Positions 35,950 through 45,301 are shown, counted from the stretch's first letter. The stretch is DNA of 64,000 nucleotides from Promicromonospora sukumoe (GCF_014137995.1 NZ_JACGWV010000001.1:3162001-3226000), one strand, 5' to 3'. Notes: generated by a model from the sequence alone, not told the origin. Numbers and translations are program-made.

Positions 35950-37482
35950 ATGGGTGAGGTCTGGGGCGCCGACGTCGCCCAGCTGCGCACTCTCGCGACC
36001 ACGATGCGGGACCGGACGCAGACGCTGGAGACCGCGCGCGCCCTGGTGGACTCCCTGATCGACGACCTGGACTGGTTCGGCCCCAGCGGCCAGCGGTTCC
36101 GCGCCGAGTGGTCGGACACGCACCGCGGCGGCCTGACCGCGGCCATCGACTCCCTGGTGCAGGCCGGCAACGCCCTGGACCGCAACGCCGACGACCAGGA
36201 GCGGACCAGCGCCGACGCCGGGACCGCGGGCGGTGCGGGGACGGGGACGGGCGGTAGCGGGGGCGGCACGACGGTGGCCGGGGCCCAGGCGCCCGCGGCC
36301 CCGCAGGTTCCGGCGGTCCCGACGCTGAGCCCCGACGAGTATCTGGAGCTGTCGGAGAGCGAGCGCGACGAGTGGCTGCTGAACGCCACCGACGAGCAGG
36401 TCGCCGCCCTCCTGGCCGCGATGGAGGCGCAAGGGCTCTACCCCGGGCCGGACGCCGGGCTCGTCGCGAGCGAGCACTGGACCCGGCAGGCCGCCCAGGA
36501 CGCCGGCATCGACTACCTCGCCTGGGACCCGACCCTCGGCGCCGACGCGAACCGCGCGAACATCGAGGCCGTCTACGAGTACTACGCCGACCTCTACCTG
36601 AACAACCCCGACCTGCAGTGGGCCGGGATGGCCGCGATGATCGGGCCGTCGTTCGCCGCCGGGTTCCTGGACCTCGCCCTGATGCGCGACATCGCCCAGG
36701 GGTTCGAGGTCGGCGGCGAGGTGCTCCAGCACCTTCCCGGCGGGCTCGCCCAGGGCGCCCTGATCGAGCAGGTCGCCGGGATGACCGACGACGAGCTGCG
36801 GTTCTACGAGACCTCCTTCCTGGCGATGCAGCAGGAGATCTTCCATGACCAGGCCTCCATGCACGCCGCTTACGAGCACGGTGGCATGGAGGAGATCCAG
36901 CGGATGTACGAGTCCGGGGCCATGAACGAGGCGACCTACGACGCCTGGGAGGACATCGCGTCCGGTGACCCGGACCGTGTCGCCGAGGGCAACACCGAGA
37001 TGCTGCGCAGGGAGCAGCAGGAGATCATCGCCGACGACTACGACGCCATGCGGGACCGCCCCGTGACCGGTGAGGCGATGACCTACATGATGACCGTGGT
37101 CGGGGAGGCGTCGATCCCGGGCGCTGTCACGTTCGGCGAGTACGACCCGCTCCAGGTGAGCGTCGAGACGCCCGGGCCGGAGAACGTCGGCATCCCGTTC
37201 ACCGGCATCTCCACCGACAACCCGCTGCAGGGCACGGTCACGATCACCACGCCGCTGCCCGACGGGAACATCGCCGACGTCGACCAGCGCTGGAACTACA
37301 TCACCGCCGACACGCTGCCCGCGTACCAGGAGCTGCTCCAGAACGACCCGGGCCGTGCCGAGGACATCCTGCGGACCGACGTGTCGGACCGCATCGAGGA
37401 GTACCGGCTGACCAACCCGGACCGGCTGGGCCGCATCGTGGACCGGCTGGCGACGAACTGGGATGTCGATGTCGACCAGTGA
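35950..37482 (+). CDS. WXG100-like N-terminal domain protein with large uncharacterised C-terminal domain
   Basis: A 510-residue protein. Residues 1-90 are two predicted helices with a WFG turn (42-44), as in ESAT-6/WXG100 proteins. Residues 90-125 are a Gly/Thr/Ala linker. The remaining 385 residues form a soluble acidic domain with repeated helical text (NPDLQWAGMAAMIGPSFAAG near 220; MTDDELRFYETSFLAMQQEIF near 280) I cannot assign to a named family. This is the layout of type VII secretion substrates and some polymorphic toxins, but no ESX/EccC ATPase gene is near. AGGGGGA lies 6 bases before ATG 35950. The lipoprotein gene follows 28 bases on. Confidence 0.7.
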   Translation: MGEVWGADVAQLRTLATTMRDRTQTLETARALVDSLIDDLDWFGPSGQRFRAEWSDTHRGGLTAAIDSLVQAGNALDRNADDQERTSADAGTAGGAGTGTGGSGGGTTVAGAQAPAAPQVPAVPTLSPDEYLELSESERDEWLLNATDEQVAALLAAMEAQGLYPGPDAGLVASEHWTRQAAQDAGIDYLAWDPTLGADANRANIEAVYEYYADLYLNNPDLQWAGMAAMIGPSFAAGFLDLALMRDIAQGFEVGGEVLQHLPGGLAQGALIEQVAGMTDDELRFYETSFLAMQQEIFHDQASMHAAYEHGGMEEIQRMYESGAMNEATYDAWEDIASGDPDRVAEGNTEMLRREQQEIIADDYDAMRDRPVTGEAMTYMMTVVGEASIPGAVTFGEYDPLQVSVETPGPENVGIPFTGISTDNPLQGTVTITTPLPDGNIADVDQRWNYITADTLPAYQELLQNDPGRAEDILRTDVSDRIEEYRLTNPDRLGRIVDRLATNWDVDVDQ

Positions 37483-37510
37483 CGTGCGGCGACGTGACAG
37501 GGTGGGGCCC

Positions 37511-38107
37511 ATGTCGGTACGACACGCGATCCTCGCGGTGTGCACGGTCCTCGCCCTCGCGGTGACGGCCGGGTGCACCGTCCGCATCGGCGACGGGGAC
37601 GACGACGGCGGCGCGGAGCTCTTCGGAGAGGGGAACAGCATGGAGTGGGACCTGACACAGCCGCTCGAGGCGGAAGGCCTGGGACTCCCGGCCGACCAGA
37701 TGGTGATCGTGAAGGTGCCCGATGACGCCACCGTGAGCCTGACGCTTCCCACCGGCACCTGGTCGGGACGGACCGAGGAGATGACGGTGACCACCCGGCA
37801 CGGTTTCGTGGACCAGGTGGACCTGTTCTGGACCGAGGCCGACGGGCAGGCCGCGGCCGACCGGATGGTCGCGGACTCGGCCCTTCTCGGCCTCGACGCC
37901 GAGCGTGTCGCCGCGTGGGCCGAGCGAGCGCGGTGGGCCGAGACCGCCGACGTCAACCGCACCCGCCACAAGGACAACTACAACGGCGCGAACGGCGAGG
38001 TCTCCACCTCGGTCAGACCCAGCATGGCCATCGGCGAGGGCGAGGGCACCCCGGTCCGGCTCTGGTACAAGTTCTACGTCCGCGACGTGGTGGAGACCGC
38101 CGCCTAG
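37511..38107 (+). CDS. Lipoprotein of unknown function, partner of the WXG100-like protein
   Basis: A 198-residue protein with a lipoprotein signal peptide ending LALAVTAGC (Cys22), then an acidic patch (GDGDDDGG), then a beta-rich domain with no recognised family (VVIVKVPD-like strands, ARWAETADVNRTRHKDNYNG). ATG 37511 is chosen because it starts exactly at a good signal peptide and has CAGGGT 7 bases upstream; the open frame starts at 37463, overlapping the upstream gene. A membrane-anchored partner or immunity role is possible but unproven. It converges with HMG-CoA lyase with a 4-base overlap. Confidence 0.72.
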   Translation: MSVRHAILAVCTVLALAVTAGCTVRIGDGDDDGGAELFGEGNSMEWDLTQPLEAEGLGLPADQMVIVKVPDDATVSLTLPTGTWSGRTEEMTVTTRHGFVDQVDLFWTEADGQAAADRMVADSALLGLDAERVAAWAERARWAETADVNRTRHKDNYNGANGEVSTSVRPSMAIGEGEGTPVRLWYKFYVRDVVETAA

Positions 38108-39075
38108 CCACTGAGCGCCCGGTACGTCCTGCTCGTCAGCTCGTGGTCCAGGTTCGGCTCCAGCCACGCGCTGGTCTCCACCACCCGCGGCAGCGACACC
38201 CCGGTGCTGATCCCCAGCCCGTCGAGCATCCAGAGCAGGTCCTCCGTGGCGAGGTTGCCCGTGGCGGACTCCGCGTACGGGCATCCGCCCAGCCCGCCCG
38301 CCGCCGTGTCGAACGTGGTGACGCCGTGCCGCAGCGCGGCGGCGACGTTGCCCAGCGCCTGCCCGTAGGTGTCGTGGGCGTGCAGGGCCAGCACGTCGTC
38401 GGGCAGGCCGGCGGCGTTCAGCGCGTCCAGCAGCGCGACGACGTGCCCCGGCGTCCCGACGCCGATCGTGTCCCCCAGCGAGAGCTGCTCCGCGCCCAGG
38501 TCCATGAGCCGCTTGCCCGCCGTGACCACCTGGGACACGGGCACGTCGCCCTCCCACGGGTCGCCGAAGCACATCGAGACGTACGCCCGCACGCGCATCC
38601 CCGCCGCCCGCGCCCGCGTCATGACCGGCTCGAACATCGCGTACTGCTCGTCCAGGGACCGGTTCAGGTTGCGGCGCGCGAACGAGTCGGTGGCGCTGGC
38701 GAACACCGCGATGTGCCGCAGGCCCAGGTCGTAGGCGCGCTCCAGGCCGCGCTCGTTGGGCACCAGCACCGGCAGGTCGCGGGCCCGGTCGCCGAGCCGG
38801 TCCACCAGCGCGCCGAGCACGTCGGCGGCGTCGGCGAGCTGGGGCACCCAGCGGGGGTGCACCAGGCTGGTGGCCTCGACGTACGGCAGGCCGGCGTCGA
38901 GCAGCCGCTCGACGAGGTCCACCTTGACCGCGGTCGGCACCACGGCCTTCTCGTTCTGCAGCCCGTCGCGCGGGCCCACCTCGTAGATCGTGACTCGCTC
39001 CGGCAGGGCCGGGTCGCGCACCACCTGCGGCCGGCGGTACTCCCGGGGCGCCTGGTCAGGGATCGGCTCAGACAT
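38104..39075 (-). CDS. mvaB: Hydroxymethylglutaryl-CoA lyase
   Basis: A 323-residue TIM-barrel lyase that splits HMG-CoA into acetoacetate and acetyl-CoA, the last step of leucine degradation. Signatures: VGPRDGLQNEK (metal Asp/active-site Arg, about 34-44), SLGDTIGVGTPG, HAHDTYGQ (metal His pair) and GLGGCPYA (catalytic Cys). Its ATG overlaps the end of the biotin-carboxylase gene by 8 bases, making it the third gene of the liuD-liuB-mvaB unit. In that context lyase on 3-hydroxy-3-methylglutaryl-CoA is well supported. Confidence 0.94.
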   Translation of the reverse strand: MSEPIPDQAPREYRRPQVVRDPALPERVTIYEVGPRDGLQNEKAVVPTAVKVDLVERLLDAGLPYVEATSLVHPRWVPQLADAADVLGALVDRLGDRARDLPVLVPNERGLERAYDLGLRHIAVFASATDSFARRNLNRSLDEQYAMFEPVMTRARAAGMRVRAYVSMCFGDPWEGDVPVSQVVTAGKRLMDLGAEQLSLGDTIGVGTPGHVVALLDALNAAGLPDDVLALHAHDTYGQALGNVAAALRHGVTTFDTAAGGLGGCPYAESATGNLATEDLLWMLDGLGISTGVSLPRVVETSAWLEPNLDHELTSRTYRALSG

Positions 39076-41065
39076 CGGGCACCTCCATCACGAACAGCAC
39101 CTGCCGCGCGGCCACCTGCTCCCCCGCCGTCGCGCGCACGCGCACCACGCCGTCGGACGGCGCCGTCAGGGCCAGCTCCATCTTCATCGCCTCCAGCACG
39201 CCGAGCGCCTGCCCGGCGGTCACGGCCTCGCCGTCGCCCACCTCGACGCGGGTCACGGTGCCGGGCATCGCGGCGACGACGACGCCGTCGGACAGGTCAG
39301 CCTCCGTTGCCCGGGTGCCGCCCGGGCGCGTGAAGCGGAACGTGTGCCCGCGCGTGCTCACCTCCACCGAGCGCGGCCGCACGTCGACCACGAACCGGGC
39401 CGTGACGCCGTCGAGCTCCAGCAGGTCGGCTCCCCCCGCCTGTCCCCCGAGGCGGCCCGCGGCACGGCACGACGTCGGCGGCTCGCCGTCGCGCCGCACC
39501 TCGCCGCGGGCGGTGCACACGCGGAGCACGACGTCGTCCAGCTCGACCCACGCGTCGGCGGGCGGGCCGCCGAGCCGCCACCCGTCGCCGCCGTCGTGCT
39601 CCGCGGCCGTGGCCACCGACCAGGCGGCCGCCACGAGCGCGGGCCCCGGGTCCGGTGCCGGCAGCGCGTGGGTGTCGAGCCACGCGGTGTGCACGTCGCC
39701 GTCCCGGAAGGCGCCCGAGTCCGCGAGCGCCCGCACGAACCCGGTGTTGGTGACCAGCCCGCCGATCGCGGTGTCGTCGAGGGCGTCGACGAGGGCGTGC
39801 CGGGCGGCCTCGCGGTCGGGGCCCCGCGCGATGATCTTGCCGACCATGGGGTCGTAGGCGGCGGGGACGACGGTGCCGTCCTCCAGCCCGGCCTCGACCC
39901 GCACGGTGGCCGAGCCGGCCGAGTCCGGCCAGCGCACGCGGGTCGCGGTGCCGGCCTGCGGCAGGAACCCGCCGAAGGCGTCCTCGGCGTAGATCCGGGC
40001 CTCGATCGCGTGCCCGACGACGGTGACGTCGTCCTGCGTGAAGCCGAGGTGGTCGCCGGCGGCGACGCGGAGCTGCTGCTCGACGAGGTCGATGCGCTGC
40101 CCGCGGACGCGGACGACCTCCTCGGTGACGGGGTGCTCGACCTGGAGGCGGGTGTTCATCTCCAGGAACCAGGCACCCTTGATGCCCTGGCGGGTGTCGA
40201 CGAGGAACTCCGCGGTGCCGACGCCGGTGTAGCCCACCTGGCGGGCGAGGTTCACGGTCCACAGGTGCAGGGCGTCGCGCACGGCCGGGTCGAGGTCGGG
40301 CGCGGGGGCCTCCTCCAGCACCTTCTGGTGCCGGCGCTGGGCGGAGCAGTCGCGTTCGTGCAGGTGCAGGACGTTCCCGTGCTCGTCGGCGAGGACCTGC
40401 ACCTCGACGTGCCGGCCGTGCTCGACGTAGGGCTCCAGCAGCAGGGTGTCGTCGCCGAACGCGGTGGCGGCCTCCCGGGCGGCGGCCGCGATCGCCGGGC
40501 CGAGCTCGTCCTCGGCACGCACGATCCGCATGCCCTTGCCGCCGCCACCGGCGGCGGCCTTGACCAGGAGCGGGAATCTGCCGGCCGATCCCGCTTCGCT
40601 GGTTGAGCTTGTCGAAACCAGGGTCTCGACAGGCTCGACCAGCGAGAGGTCCGTCAGCGAGATGCCCTCGAGCACCGGCACGCCGGCCTTCCGGGCGACC
40701 TCCCGCGCGGTGTCCTTGCGCGCCATGGCGTCCATCGCGGTGGGCGGCGGCCCCACCCAGGTGAGCCCGGCGCCGACGACGGCACGGGCGAAGTCGGCCT
40801 GCTCGGACAGGAACCCGTAGCCGGGGTGGACGGCGTCGGCGCCGGTCTCCTTGGCGGCGGCGAGCAGCGCCGGGATCGACAGGTAGGACTCGCCGGGCGG
40901 CGTCGGGCCGATGCGGACGGCGACGTCGGCGGCGCGGGTGTGCGGGGCGCCGGTGTCGGCGTCGGAGTGCACGGCGACGGTCCGCAGGCCGAGTCGGCGG
41001 GCGGTGCGGATGATCCGCAGGGCGATCTCGCCGCGGTTGGCGACCAGGAGGGTGTGCATCGTCAT
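39068..41065 (-). CDS. liuB: Acyl-CoA carboxylase biotin-containing subunit (methylcrotonyl-CoA carboxylase alpha type)
   Basis: A 665-residue protein: biotin carboxylase domains (1-about 450; VANRGEIALR, HPGYGFLSE, KAAAGGGGKGMR, EMNTRLQVEH) and a biotinyl domain at the C-terminus with Lys628 in EAMKMEL. With the neighbouring carboxyltransferase it should carboxylate 3-methylcrotonyl-CoA. Residues 141-157 (SLVEPVETLVSTSSTSE) are the translation of a REP-like repeat (40597-40644) inserted in frame in the linker ahead of the ATP-grasp B domain; catalytic motifs on both sides are intact. ATG 41065 shares a base with the liuD stop. Conserved length apart from that insertion. Confidence 0.92.
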   Translation of the reverse strand: MTMHTLLVANRGEIALRIIRTARRLGLRTVAVHSDADTGAPHTRAADVAVRIGPTPPGESYLSIPALLAAAKETGADAVHPGYGFLSEQADFARAVVGAGLTWVGPPPTAMDAMARKDTAREVARKAGVPVLEGISLTDLSLVEPVETLVSTSSTSEAGSAGRFPLLVKAAAGGGGKGMRIVRAEDELGPAIAAAAREAATAFGDDTLLLEPYVEHGRHVEVQVLADEHGNVLHLHERDCSAQRRHQKVLEEAPAPDLDPAVRDALHLWTVNLARQVGYTGVGTAEFLVDTRQGIKGAWFLEMNTRLQVEHPVTEEVVRVRGQRIDLVEQQLRVAAGDHLGFTQDDVTVVGHAIEARIYAEDAFGGFLPQAGTATRVRWPDSAGSATVRVEAGLEDGTVVPAAYDPMVGKIIARGPDREAARHALVDALDDTAIGGLVTNTGFVRALADSGAFRDGDVHTAWLDTHALPAPDPGPALVAAAWSVATAAEHDGGDGWRLGGPPADAWVELDDVVLRVCTARGEVRRDGEPPTSCRAAGRLGGQAGGADLLELDGVTARFVVDVRPRSVEVSTRGHTFRFTRPGGTRATEADLSDGVVVAAMPGTVTRVEVGDGEAVTAGQALGVLEAMKMELALTAPSDGVVRVRATAGEQVAARQVLFVMEVPDV
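40597..40644. repeat. REP-like inverted repeat inside the biotin carboxylase gene
   Basis: Arms 40597-40619 and 40622-40644 (23 bases each, 20 of 23 paired, 2-base loop) match the intergenic repeat at 46327-46378. It is read through in frame as part of liuB. Confidence 0.85.
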
Positions 41066-42624
41066 CACATCCGGAAGATGCCGTAGGAGGGCTCGGGGAT
41101 CGGGGCGGCGGCCGTGGCGGCCAGCCCGAGGGCCAGCACGCGGCGGGTGTCGGCGGGGTCGATCACGCCGTCGTCCCACAGGCGTGCCGTGGCGTAGTAG
41201 GGGTTGCCCTGGGTCTCGTACTGGGCGCGGATCGGGGCCTTGAAGGCCTCGACGTCGGCGGCCGAGGCGTCGGCGAGGTCCTTGCGGACCGTGGCCAGGA
41301 CGGACGCGGCCTGCTCGCCGCCCATCACGGAGATGCGGGCGCCGGGCCACATCCACAGGAACCGGGGGTCGTAGGCGCGGCCGCTCATGCCGTAGTTGCC
41401 GGCGCCGAACGAGCCGCCGAGCACCACGGTGAACCGGGGCACGGACGTGCAGGCCACGGCGGTGACGAGCTTGGCGCCGTCCTTGGCGATGCCACGGTGC
41501 TCGTACTCCTTGCCGACCATGAACCCGGCGATGTTCTGCAGGAAGACCAGCGGGATGCGCCGCTGATCGCAGAGCTGCACGAAGTGCGCGCCCTTCAGCG
41601 CGGACTCCGAGAACAGGATGCCGTTGTTGGCGACGATGCCGACCTGGTAACCGTCGATCCGGGCGAAGCCGCAGACCAGCGTCTCGCCGTAGCGAGCCTT
41701 GAACTCGGCGAGCTGGGAGCCGTCGACGATGCGGCGGATGACGTCGCGCACGTCGTACGGGGTGCGCGGGTCGGCGGGCACGTCGTACAGCCCGTCGGGG
41801 TCGAGCTCGGGCTCCTCGGGCGGTAACCGGTCCAGCACCTGCGCGGGCGCCGGTGTGGTCGCGATGATCTCGCGGACGATGCGCAGGGCGTGGGCGTCGT
41901 CGTCGGCCAGGTGGTCCGCGACGCCGGAGGTGGTGGTGTGCACGACGCCGCCGCCCAGCTCCTCGGCCGTGACGACCTCTCCCGTGGCGGCCTGCACCAG
42001 GGGCGGCCCGCCGAGGAAGATGGTGCCCTGGTCGCGCACGATGACGGCCTCGTCGCTCATCGCCGGCACGTACGCGCCGCCCGCGGTGCACGAGCCCATC
42101 ACGGCTGCGACCTGCGGGATGCCCCGGGCCGACAGGTTGGCCTGGTTGTAGAAGATGCGCCCGAAGTGCTCGCGGTCGGGAAACACCTCGTCCTGCATCG
42201 GCAGGTACGCGCCGCCGGAGTCCACGAGGTAGACGCACGGCAGGTGGTTCTCGGCCGCGACCTGCTGGGCGCGCAGGTGCTTCTTGACGGTGACCGGGTA
42301 GTACGTGCCGCCCTTGACGGTCGCGTCGTTGGCGACGACGACGCACTGCCGCCCCGCGATCCGGCCGATCCCCGTGACGATGCCCGCGCTGGGCACCGCC
42401 CACTCGCCCCCGTACATGTCGTAGGCCGCGAGCGCCCCGATCTCCAGGAAGGGGCTGCCGGGGTCGAGCAGCCGGTCGATCCGGTCGCGGGCGAGCAGCT
42501 TGCCGCGCCCGGTGTGGCGGGCGCGCGCCTCGGGCGAGCCGCCTTGGCGCACGCGCGCCAGCCGCTCGCGCAGCTGCGCGGTCAGGGTGCGCAGATCCGG
42601 TCCAACGCCGACGTCGGTGGTCAT
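41065..42624 (-). CDS. liuD: Acyl-CoA carboxylase carboxyltransferase subunit (methylcrotonyl-CoA carboxylase beta type)
   Basis: A 519-residue carboxyltransferase with two crotonase-like halves. Signatures: [21 protein letters not shown] (partly), [28 protein letters not shown] (oxyanion glycines) and [21 protein letters not shown]. The last is closer to methylcrotonyl-CoA carboxylase beta than to AccD or PccB. It is the first gene of the minus-strand unit and is divergent from the TetR gene, with a palindromic operator (42645-42662) 20 bases before its ATG. It needs the biotin-bearing subunit encoded just downstream. Confidence 0.93.
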   Translation of the reverse strand: MTTDVGVGPDLRTLTAQLRERLARVRQGGSPEARARHTGRGKLLARDRIDRLLDPGSPFLEIGALAAYDMYGGEWAVPSAGIVTGIGRIAGRQCVVVANDATVKGGTYYPVTVKKHLRAQQVAAENHLPCVYLVDSGGAYLPMQDEVFPDREHFGRIFYNQANLSARGIPQVAAVMGSCTAGGAYVPAMSDEAVIVRDQGTIFLGGPPLVQAATGEVVTAEELGGGVVHTTTSGVADHLADDDAHALRIVREIIATTPAPAQVLDRLPPEEPELDPDGLYDVPADPRTPYDVRDVIRRIVDGSQLAEFKARYGETLVCGFARIDGYQVGIVANNGILFSESALKGAHFVQLCDQRRIPLVFLQNIAGFMVGKEYEHRGIAKDGAKLVTAVACTSVPRFTVVLGGSFGAGNYGMSGRAYDPRFLWMWPGARISVMGGEQAASVLATVRKDLADASAADVEAFKAPIRAQYETQGNPYYATARLWDDGVIDPADTRRVLALGLAATAAAPIPEPSYGIFRM

Positions 42625-42644
42625 GTGCCGCAGCCTATCCTTCT

Positions 42645-42662
42645 GGTTAACGATCGTTAACC
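42645..42662. promoter_or_regulatory. TetR operator candidate at liuD/tetR divergent promoters
   Basis: GGTTAACGATCGTTAACC is a perfect 18-bp palindrome between the carboxyltransferase gene and the TetR gene. A second site with the same half-sites lies at 44455-44472. Confidence 0.8.
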
Positions 42663-42684
42663 CCTCGATCCGCATGGTCGCTCC

Positions 42685-42690
42685 TAGACT
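42685..42690 (+). promoter_or_regulatory. -10 box of TetR gene
   Basis: TAGACT lies 6 bases before GTG 42697; the operator lies just upstream, at the -35 position. Confidence 0.55.
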
Positions 42691-42696
42691 GCTCCG

Positions 42697-43305
42697 GTGA
42701 CCCCGCGCAGGCAGCAGATCCTGAGCACGGCAGCCGGCCTCTTCGCCGCCCGTGGTTTCCACGGCGTCTCGATGGGCGACATCGGCGCGGCCGTCGGCAT
42801 CTCCGGCCCCGCCCTGTACAAGCACTTCGCCAGCAAGGAGGACATCCTCGGGCAGTGCCTGCTGCACGCCTCCGACCAGCTCCTGGCCGGCGCGCGCGAG
42901 CTGCTGCCCGACCCCGCGGTGGCCGACGGCGCGCTGGCGGCGCTGATCGACCGGCACGCCGACTTCGCGCTCGACAACCCCGCGCTCATCGTGATCCAGG
43001 AGCGCGAGTGGGGCGCCCTGGGCACGGAGGCCCGCGCCCAGGTACGCAAGCACCAGCTCGCCTACATCGACGTGTGGAGCGACGCCCTGCGACCCCTGCG
43101 CCCCGACCTCGGCGCCACGGAGGCGCGGGCCGCCGTGCAGGCCGCCTTCGGCCTGCTCAACTCCACGCCGCACAGCGCCCGCATCGGGCGTGCCGCCATG
43201 CGGGCCCTGCTGACCCGCATGGCGCACGCCGCGCTGCTCGCACCGGCAGAGCTCACTCCACCGGCAGGCACTACTCCACCGGCAGGCCGAGCCCCCGCGC
43301 GATGA
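42697..43305 (+). CDS. TetR-family regulator of the leucine/isovalerate cluster
   Basis: A 202-residue regulator with a TetR helix-turn-helix at about 5-50 ([24 protein letters not shown], read in part) and a ligand-binding domain of the TetR_C_33-like sort. It is divergent from the carboxylase genes and close to the dehydrogenase, and two matching palindromes lie at both promoter regions. Likely effector is a branched acyl-CoA (inference). Its last codons encode the TPPAG repeat and overlap the end of the dehydrogenase gene by 35 bases. GTG 42697. Confidence 0.92.
   Translation: MTPRRQQILSTAAGLFAARGFHGVSMGDIGAAVGISGPALYKHFASKEDILGQCLLHASDQLLAGARELLPDPAVADGALAALIDRHADFALDNPALIVIQEREWGALGTEARAQVRKHQLAYIDVWSDALRPLRPDLGATEARAAVQAAFGLLNSTPHSARIGRAAMRALLTRMAHAALLAPAELTPPAGTTPPAGRAPAR
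43255..43287. repeat. 15-bp direct repeat at the tetR/acyl-CoA dehydrogenase overlap
   Basis: ACTCCACCGGCAGGC occurs at 43255-43269 and 43273-43287. The repeated unit (period 18) contains the dehydrogenase C-terminus Leu-Pro-Val-Glu plus stop; the extra copy lies after the real stop and extends the TetR reading frame. Confidence 0.8.
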
Positions 43306-44446
43306 GCATGCGCTGCAGCTCGGACGTCCCCTCGCCGATCTCCAGCACCTTCGCGTCCCGGTAGAAGCGGGCGATCGGCCCGTCCTCCATGACGCCGTAG
43401 CCGCCGAAGACCTGCGCCGCGATGCGCGTGGCCGTCACGGCGGACTCCGTGGCGTAGAGCTTGGCGACCGAGGAAGCCCGCCGGAACTCGTCGAGCGGCG
43501 CCCCCGAGTCCTTCAGCGCGGCCGCCCGGTAGGTCAGGGCCCGGCTCGCCTGGAGCATGACCTCGATGTCGGCGACCTGGAACGCGACACCCTGCTTACG
43601 ACCGATCGGCCCGCCGAACGTGGGGCGCACGCCGGCGCGCTCCACGGTGAGGTCCAGCATGGCCTGGATGCAGCCGGTCGCGAGCGCCGCGACCGCCACG
43701 CGGCCGGTGTTGAGGCAGAGCATGAGCTGCTTGAAGCCGTTGCCCCGCTCCCCCAGCAGGTTCACCTCGGGCACGCGCACGTTCTCGAAGCGCAGCGGGT
43801 GGGTGTCGCAGGCACGCCAGCTCATCTTGTCGTGCAGGGGCTCGACGACGAACCCGGGCGTGTCGTTGGGGACGATGACCGCGCTGAGCTCCGGGCTGCC
43901 GTCCGGCCGGGTGCCGGTACGCGCCGCGACGGTGCAGAGGCTGGTGATCGGCGTGCCGGAGTTGGTGATGAACTGCTTGGCGCCGTTGATCACCCAGTGA
44001 CCGTCGGTGAGCTCGGCGGTGGTGGACATGGCGTTGGCGTCGCTGCCCGCGCCGGGTTCGGTGAGGCCGAACGAGCCGAGCGTCCGGCCGGCGATCAGGT
44101 CGGGGAGCCAGGTCTGCTTCTGGTCCTCGGTCCCGTAGGCCAGCAGGCTGCCGACACCGAGGCCGACGCCGGCCCCGAGCGTGATGCCGACGGACTGGTC
44201 CACGCGGCCGATCTCCTCGACGGCGATGCTGAGCCCGGTGAGCCCGAGGTCGGACCCTCCGTATTCCTCCGGGGCGGTCAGGCCGAACAGGCCCAGCTCC
44301 CCCATCTGGTGCACCACCTCGACGGGCAGGCGGCATTCCCTGTCCCATCGGGCGATGTGGGGCGCGATCTCGCGGTCGGCGTAGTCACGTACCGCGTCCC
44401 GGAGCTTGGTGTGCTCCGGGTTCTCTGGTGTATGCATGTTGCGCAT
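43271..44446 (-). CDS. Acyl-CoA dehydrogenase, isovaleryl-CoA type
   Basis: A 391-residue FAD enzyme that introduces the double bond into isovaleryl-CoA (or a similar short branched acyl-CoA), step two of leucine breakdown. Signatures: [37 protein letters not shown] and [14 protein letters not shown], the last two binding FAD and the next subunit. With MCC-type carboxylase and HMG-CoA lyase genes nearby, the liuA role is likely. ATG 44446 is chosen; TAACCT 7 bases upstream overlaps the operator dyad. It converges with tetR and overlaps it by 35 bases. Confidence 0.93.
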   Translation of the reverse strand: MRNMHTPENPEHTKLRDAVRDYADREIAPHIARWDRECRLPVEVVHQMGELGLFGLTAPEEYGGSDLGLTGLSIAVEEIGRVDQSVGITLGAGVGLGVGSLLAYGTEDQKQTWLPDLIAGRTLGSFGLTEPGAGSDANAMSTTAELTDGHWVINGAKQFITNSGTPITSLCTVAARTGTRPDGSPELSAVIVPNDTPGFVVEPLHDKMSWRACDTHPLRFENVRVPEVNLLGERGNGFKQLMLCLNTGRVAVAALATGCIQAMLDLTVERAGVRPTFGGPIGRKQGVAFQVADIEVMLQASRALTYRAAALKDSGAPLDEFRRASSVAKLYATESAVTATRIAAQVFGGYGVMEDGPIARFYRDAKVLEIGEGTSELQRMLIARGLGLPVE

Positions 44447-44454
44447 GTCACAGA

Positions 44455-44472
44455 GGTTAACCACCATTAACC
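44455..44472. promoter_or_regulatory. Second TetR operator candidate
   Basis: GGTTAACCACCATTAACC has the same GGTTAA/TTAACC half-sites as the palindrome at 42645-42662. It overlaps the -10 of the dehydrogenase gene and lies 34 bases before the enoyl-CoA hydratase ATG, so it could control both. Confidence 0.75.
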
Positions 44473-44506
44473 TCACAGCGCCAGGCCCCACCCGGAGGAC
44501 TTCTCG

Positions 44507-45301
44507 ATGACCGCCATCAGTCAGGTCGCCTACGACGTCGTAGCGCTCGACCGACCCGACGCCGCGCCCGACGCGCCGTCCGACGCCCAGCCCGTGGCGT
44601 ACGCCCGGATCACGCTCGACGCGCCCCGGCGCCGCAACGCCCTGTCCCTCGCCCTGCTCGACGAGCTGCGGGCTGCCCTGGACCGCGCGGCGCACGACGA
44701 CGTACGCGCCGTCGTGCTGGCCGCCAGCGGCAGCGCGTTCTGCTCCGGGGCCGACCTCACCGAGGCCCTGGCCGACGGCATGAGCGTCTCCGCGCGGCGG
44801 CTCGCCGAGGTGCTGCGCGACCTGCTCGCGCTGCCCAAGCCCGTGGTCGCGCGCGTGCACGGGCCGGTCCGGGCGGGCGGGATCGGGCTGGTCGCCGCGT
44901 GCGACGTCGCGGTCAGCGCCGACCAGATCACCTACGCGTTCACCGAGGCCCGCCTCGCGCTCGCCCCCGCCGTCATCTCACTCGCGGTGCTGCCTCGGAT
45001 GACGCCGCGCGCGGCCTCGCGCACGTTCCTCACAGGGGCCCCGTTCACCGCCGCCGAGGCCGCCGAGTGGGGCCTGGTGACCAGGGCCGTGCCGCTCGAC
45101 GGCCTCGACACGGAGGTCGACGCCGTCCTGCGCGGCCTGGCCGCCGGCGACCCACAGGGCCTGGCCGCGACCAAGGCGCTGCTCAACGCGGACACGCTGG
45201 CCCGCTTCGACGCGCAGGTGGACGACGTCGTGACTTCGTCGGCGGACCTGTTCGCCTCGCCGCAGGCGCGAGCCGCCATGGAGAAGCTGCTGGCGCGCTG
45301 A
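44507..45301 (+). CDS. Enoyl-CoA hydratase/isomerase (probable 3-methylglutaconyl-CoA hydratase)
   Basis: A 264-residue crotonase-fold enzyme. Residues around FCSGADLTEA (about 80-89) form the oxyanion hole, and the second stretch VRAGGIGLVAACDVAVSA (in part) near 125 matches the family signature. The neighbours supply all other steps from isovaleryl-CoA, so hydration of methylglutaconyl-CoA (liuC) is the likely reaction. CGGAGG lies 8 bases before ATG 44507. Divergent from the dehydrogenase, sharing the dyad. Confidence 0.88.
   Translation: MTAISQVAYDVVALDRPDAAPDAPSDAQPVAYARITLDAPRRRNALSLALLDELRAALDRAAHDDVRAVVLAASGSAFCSGADLTEALADGMSVSARRLAEVLRDLLALPKPVVARVHGPVRAGGIGLVAACDVAVSADQITYAFTEARLALAPAVISLAVLPRMTPRAASRTFLTGAPFTAAEAAEWGLVTRAVPLDGLDTEVDAVLRGLAAGDPQGLAATKALLNADTLARFDAQVDDVVTSSADLFASPQARAAMEKLLAR

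Noticed and set aside
35950..38107. Full type VII secretion locus
   Set aside because: No EccC, EccB/D or mycosin gene is present, so only an orphan substrate-like protein is supported.
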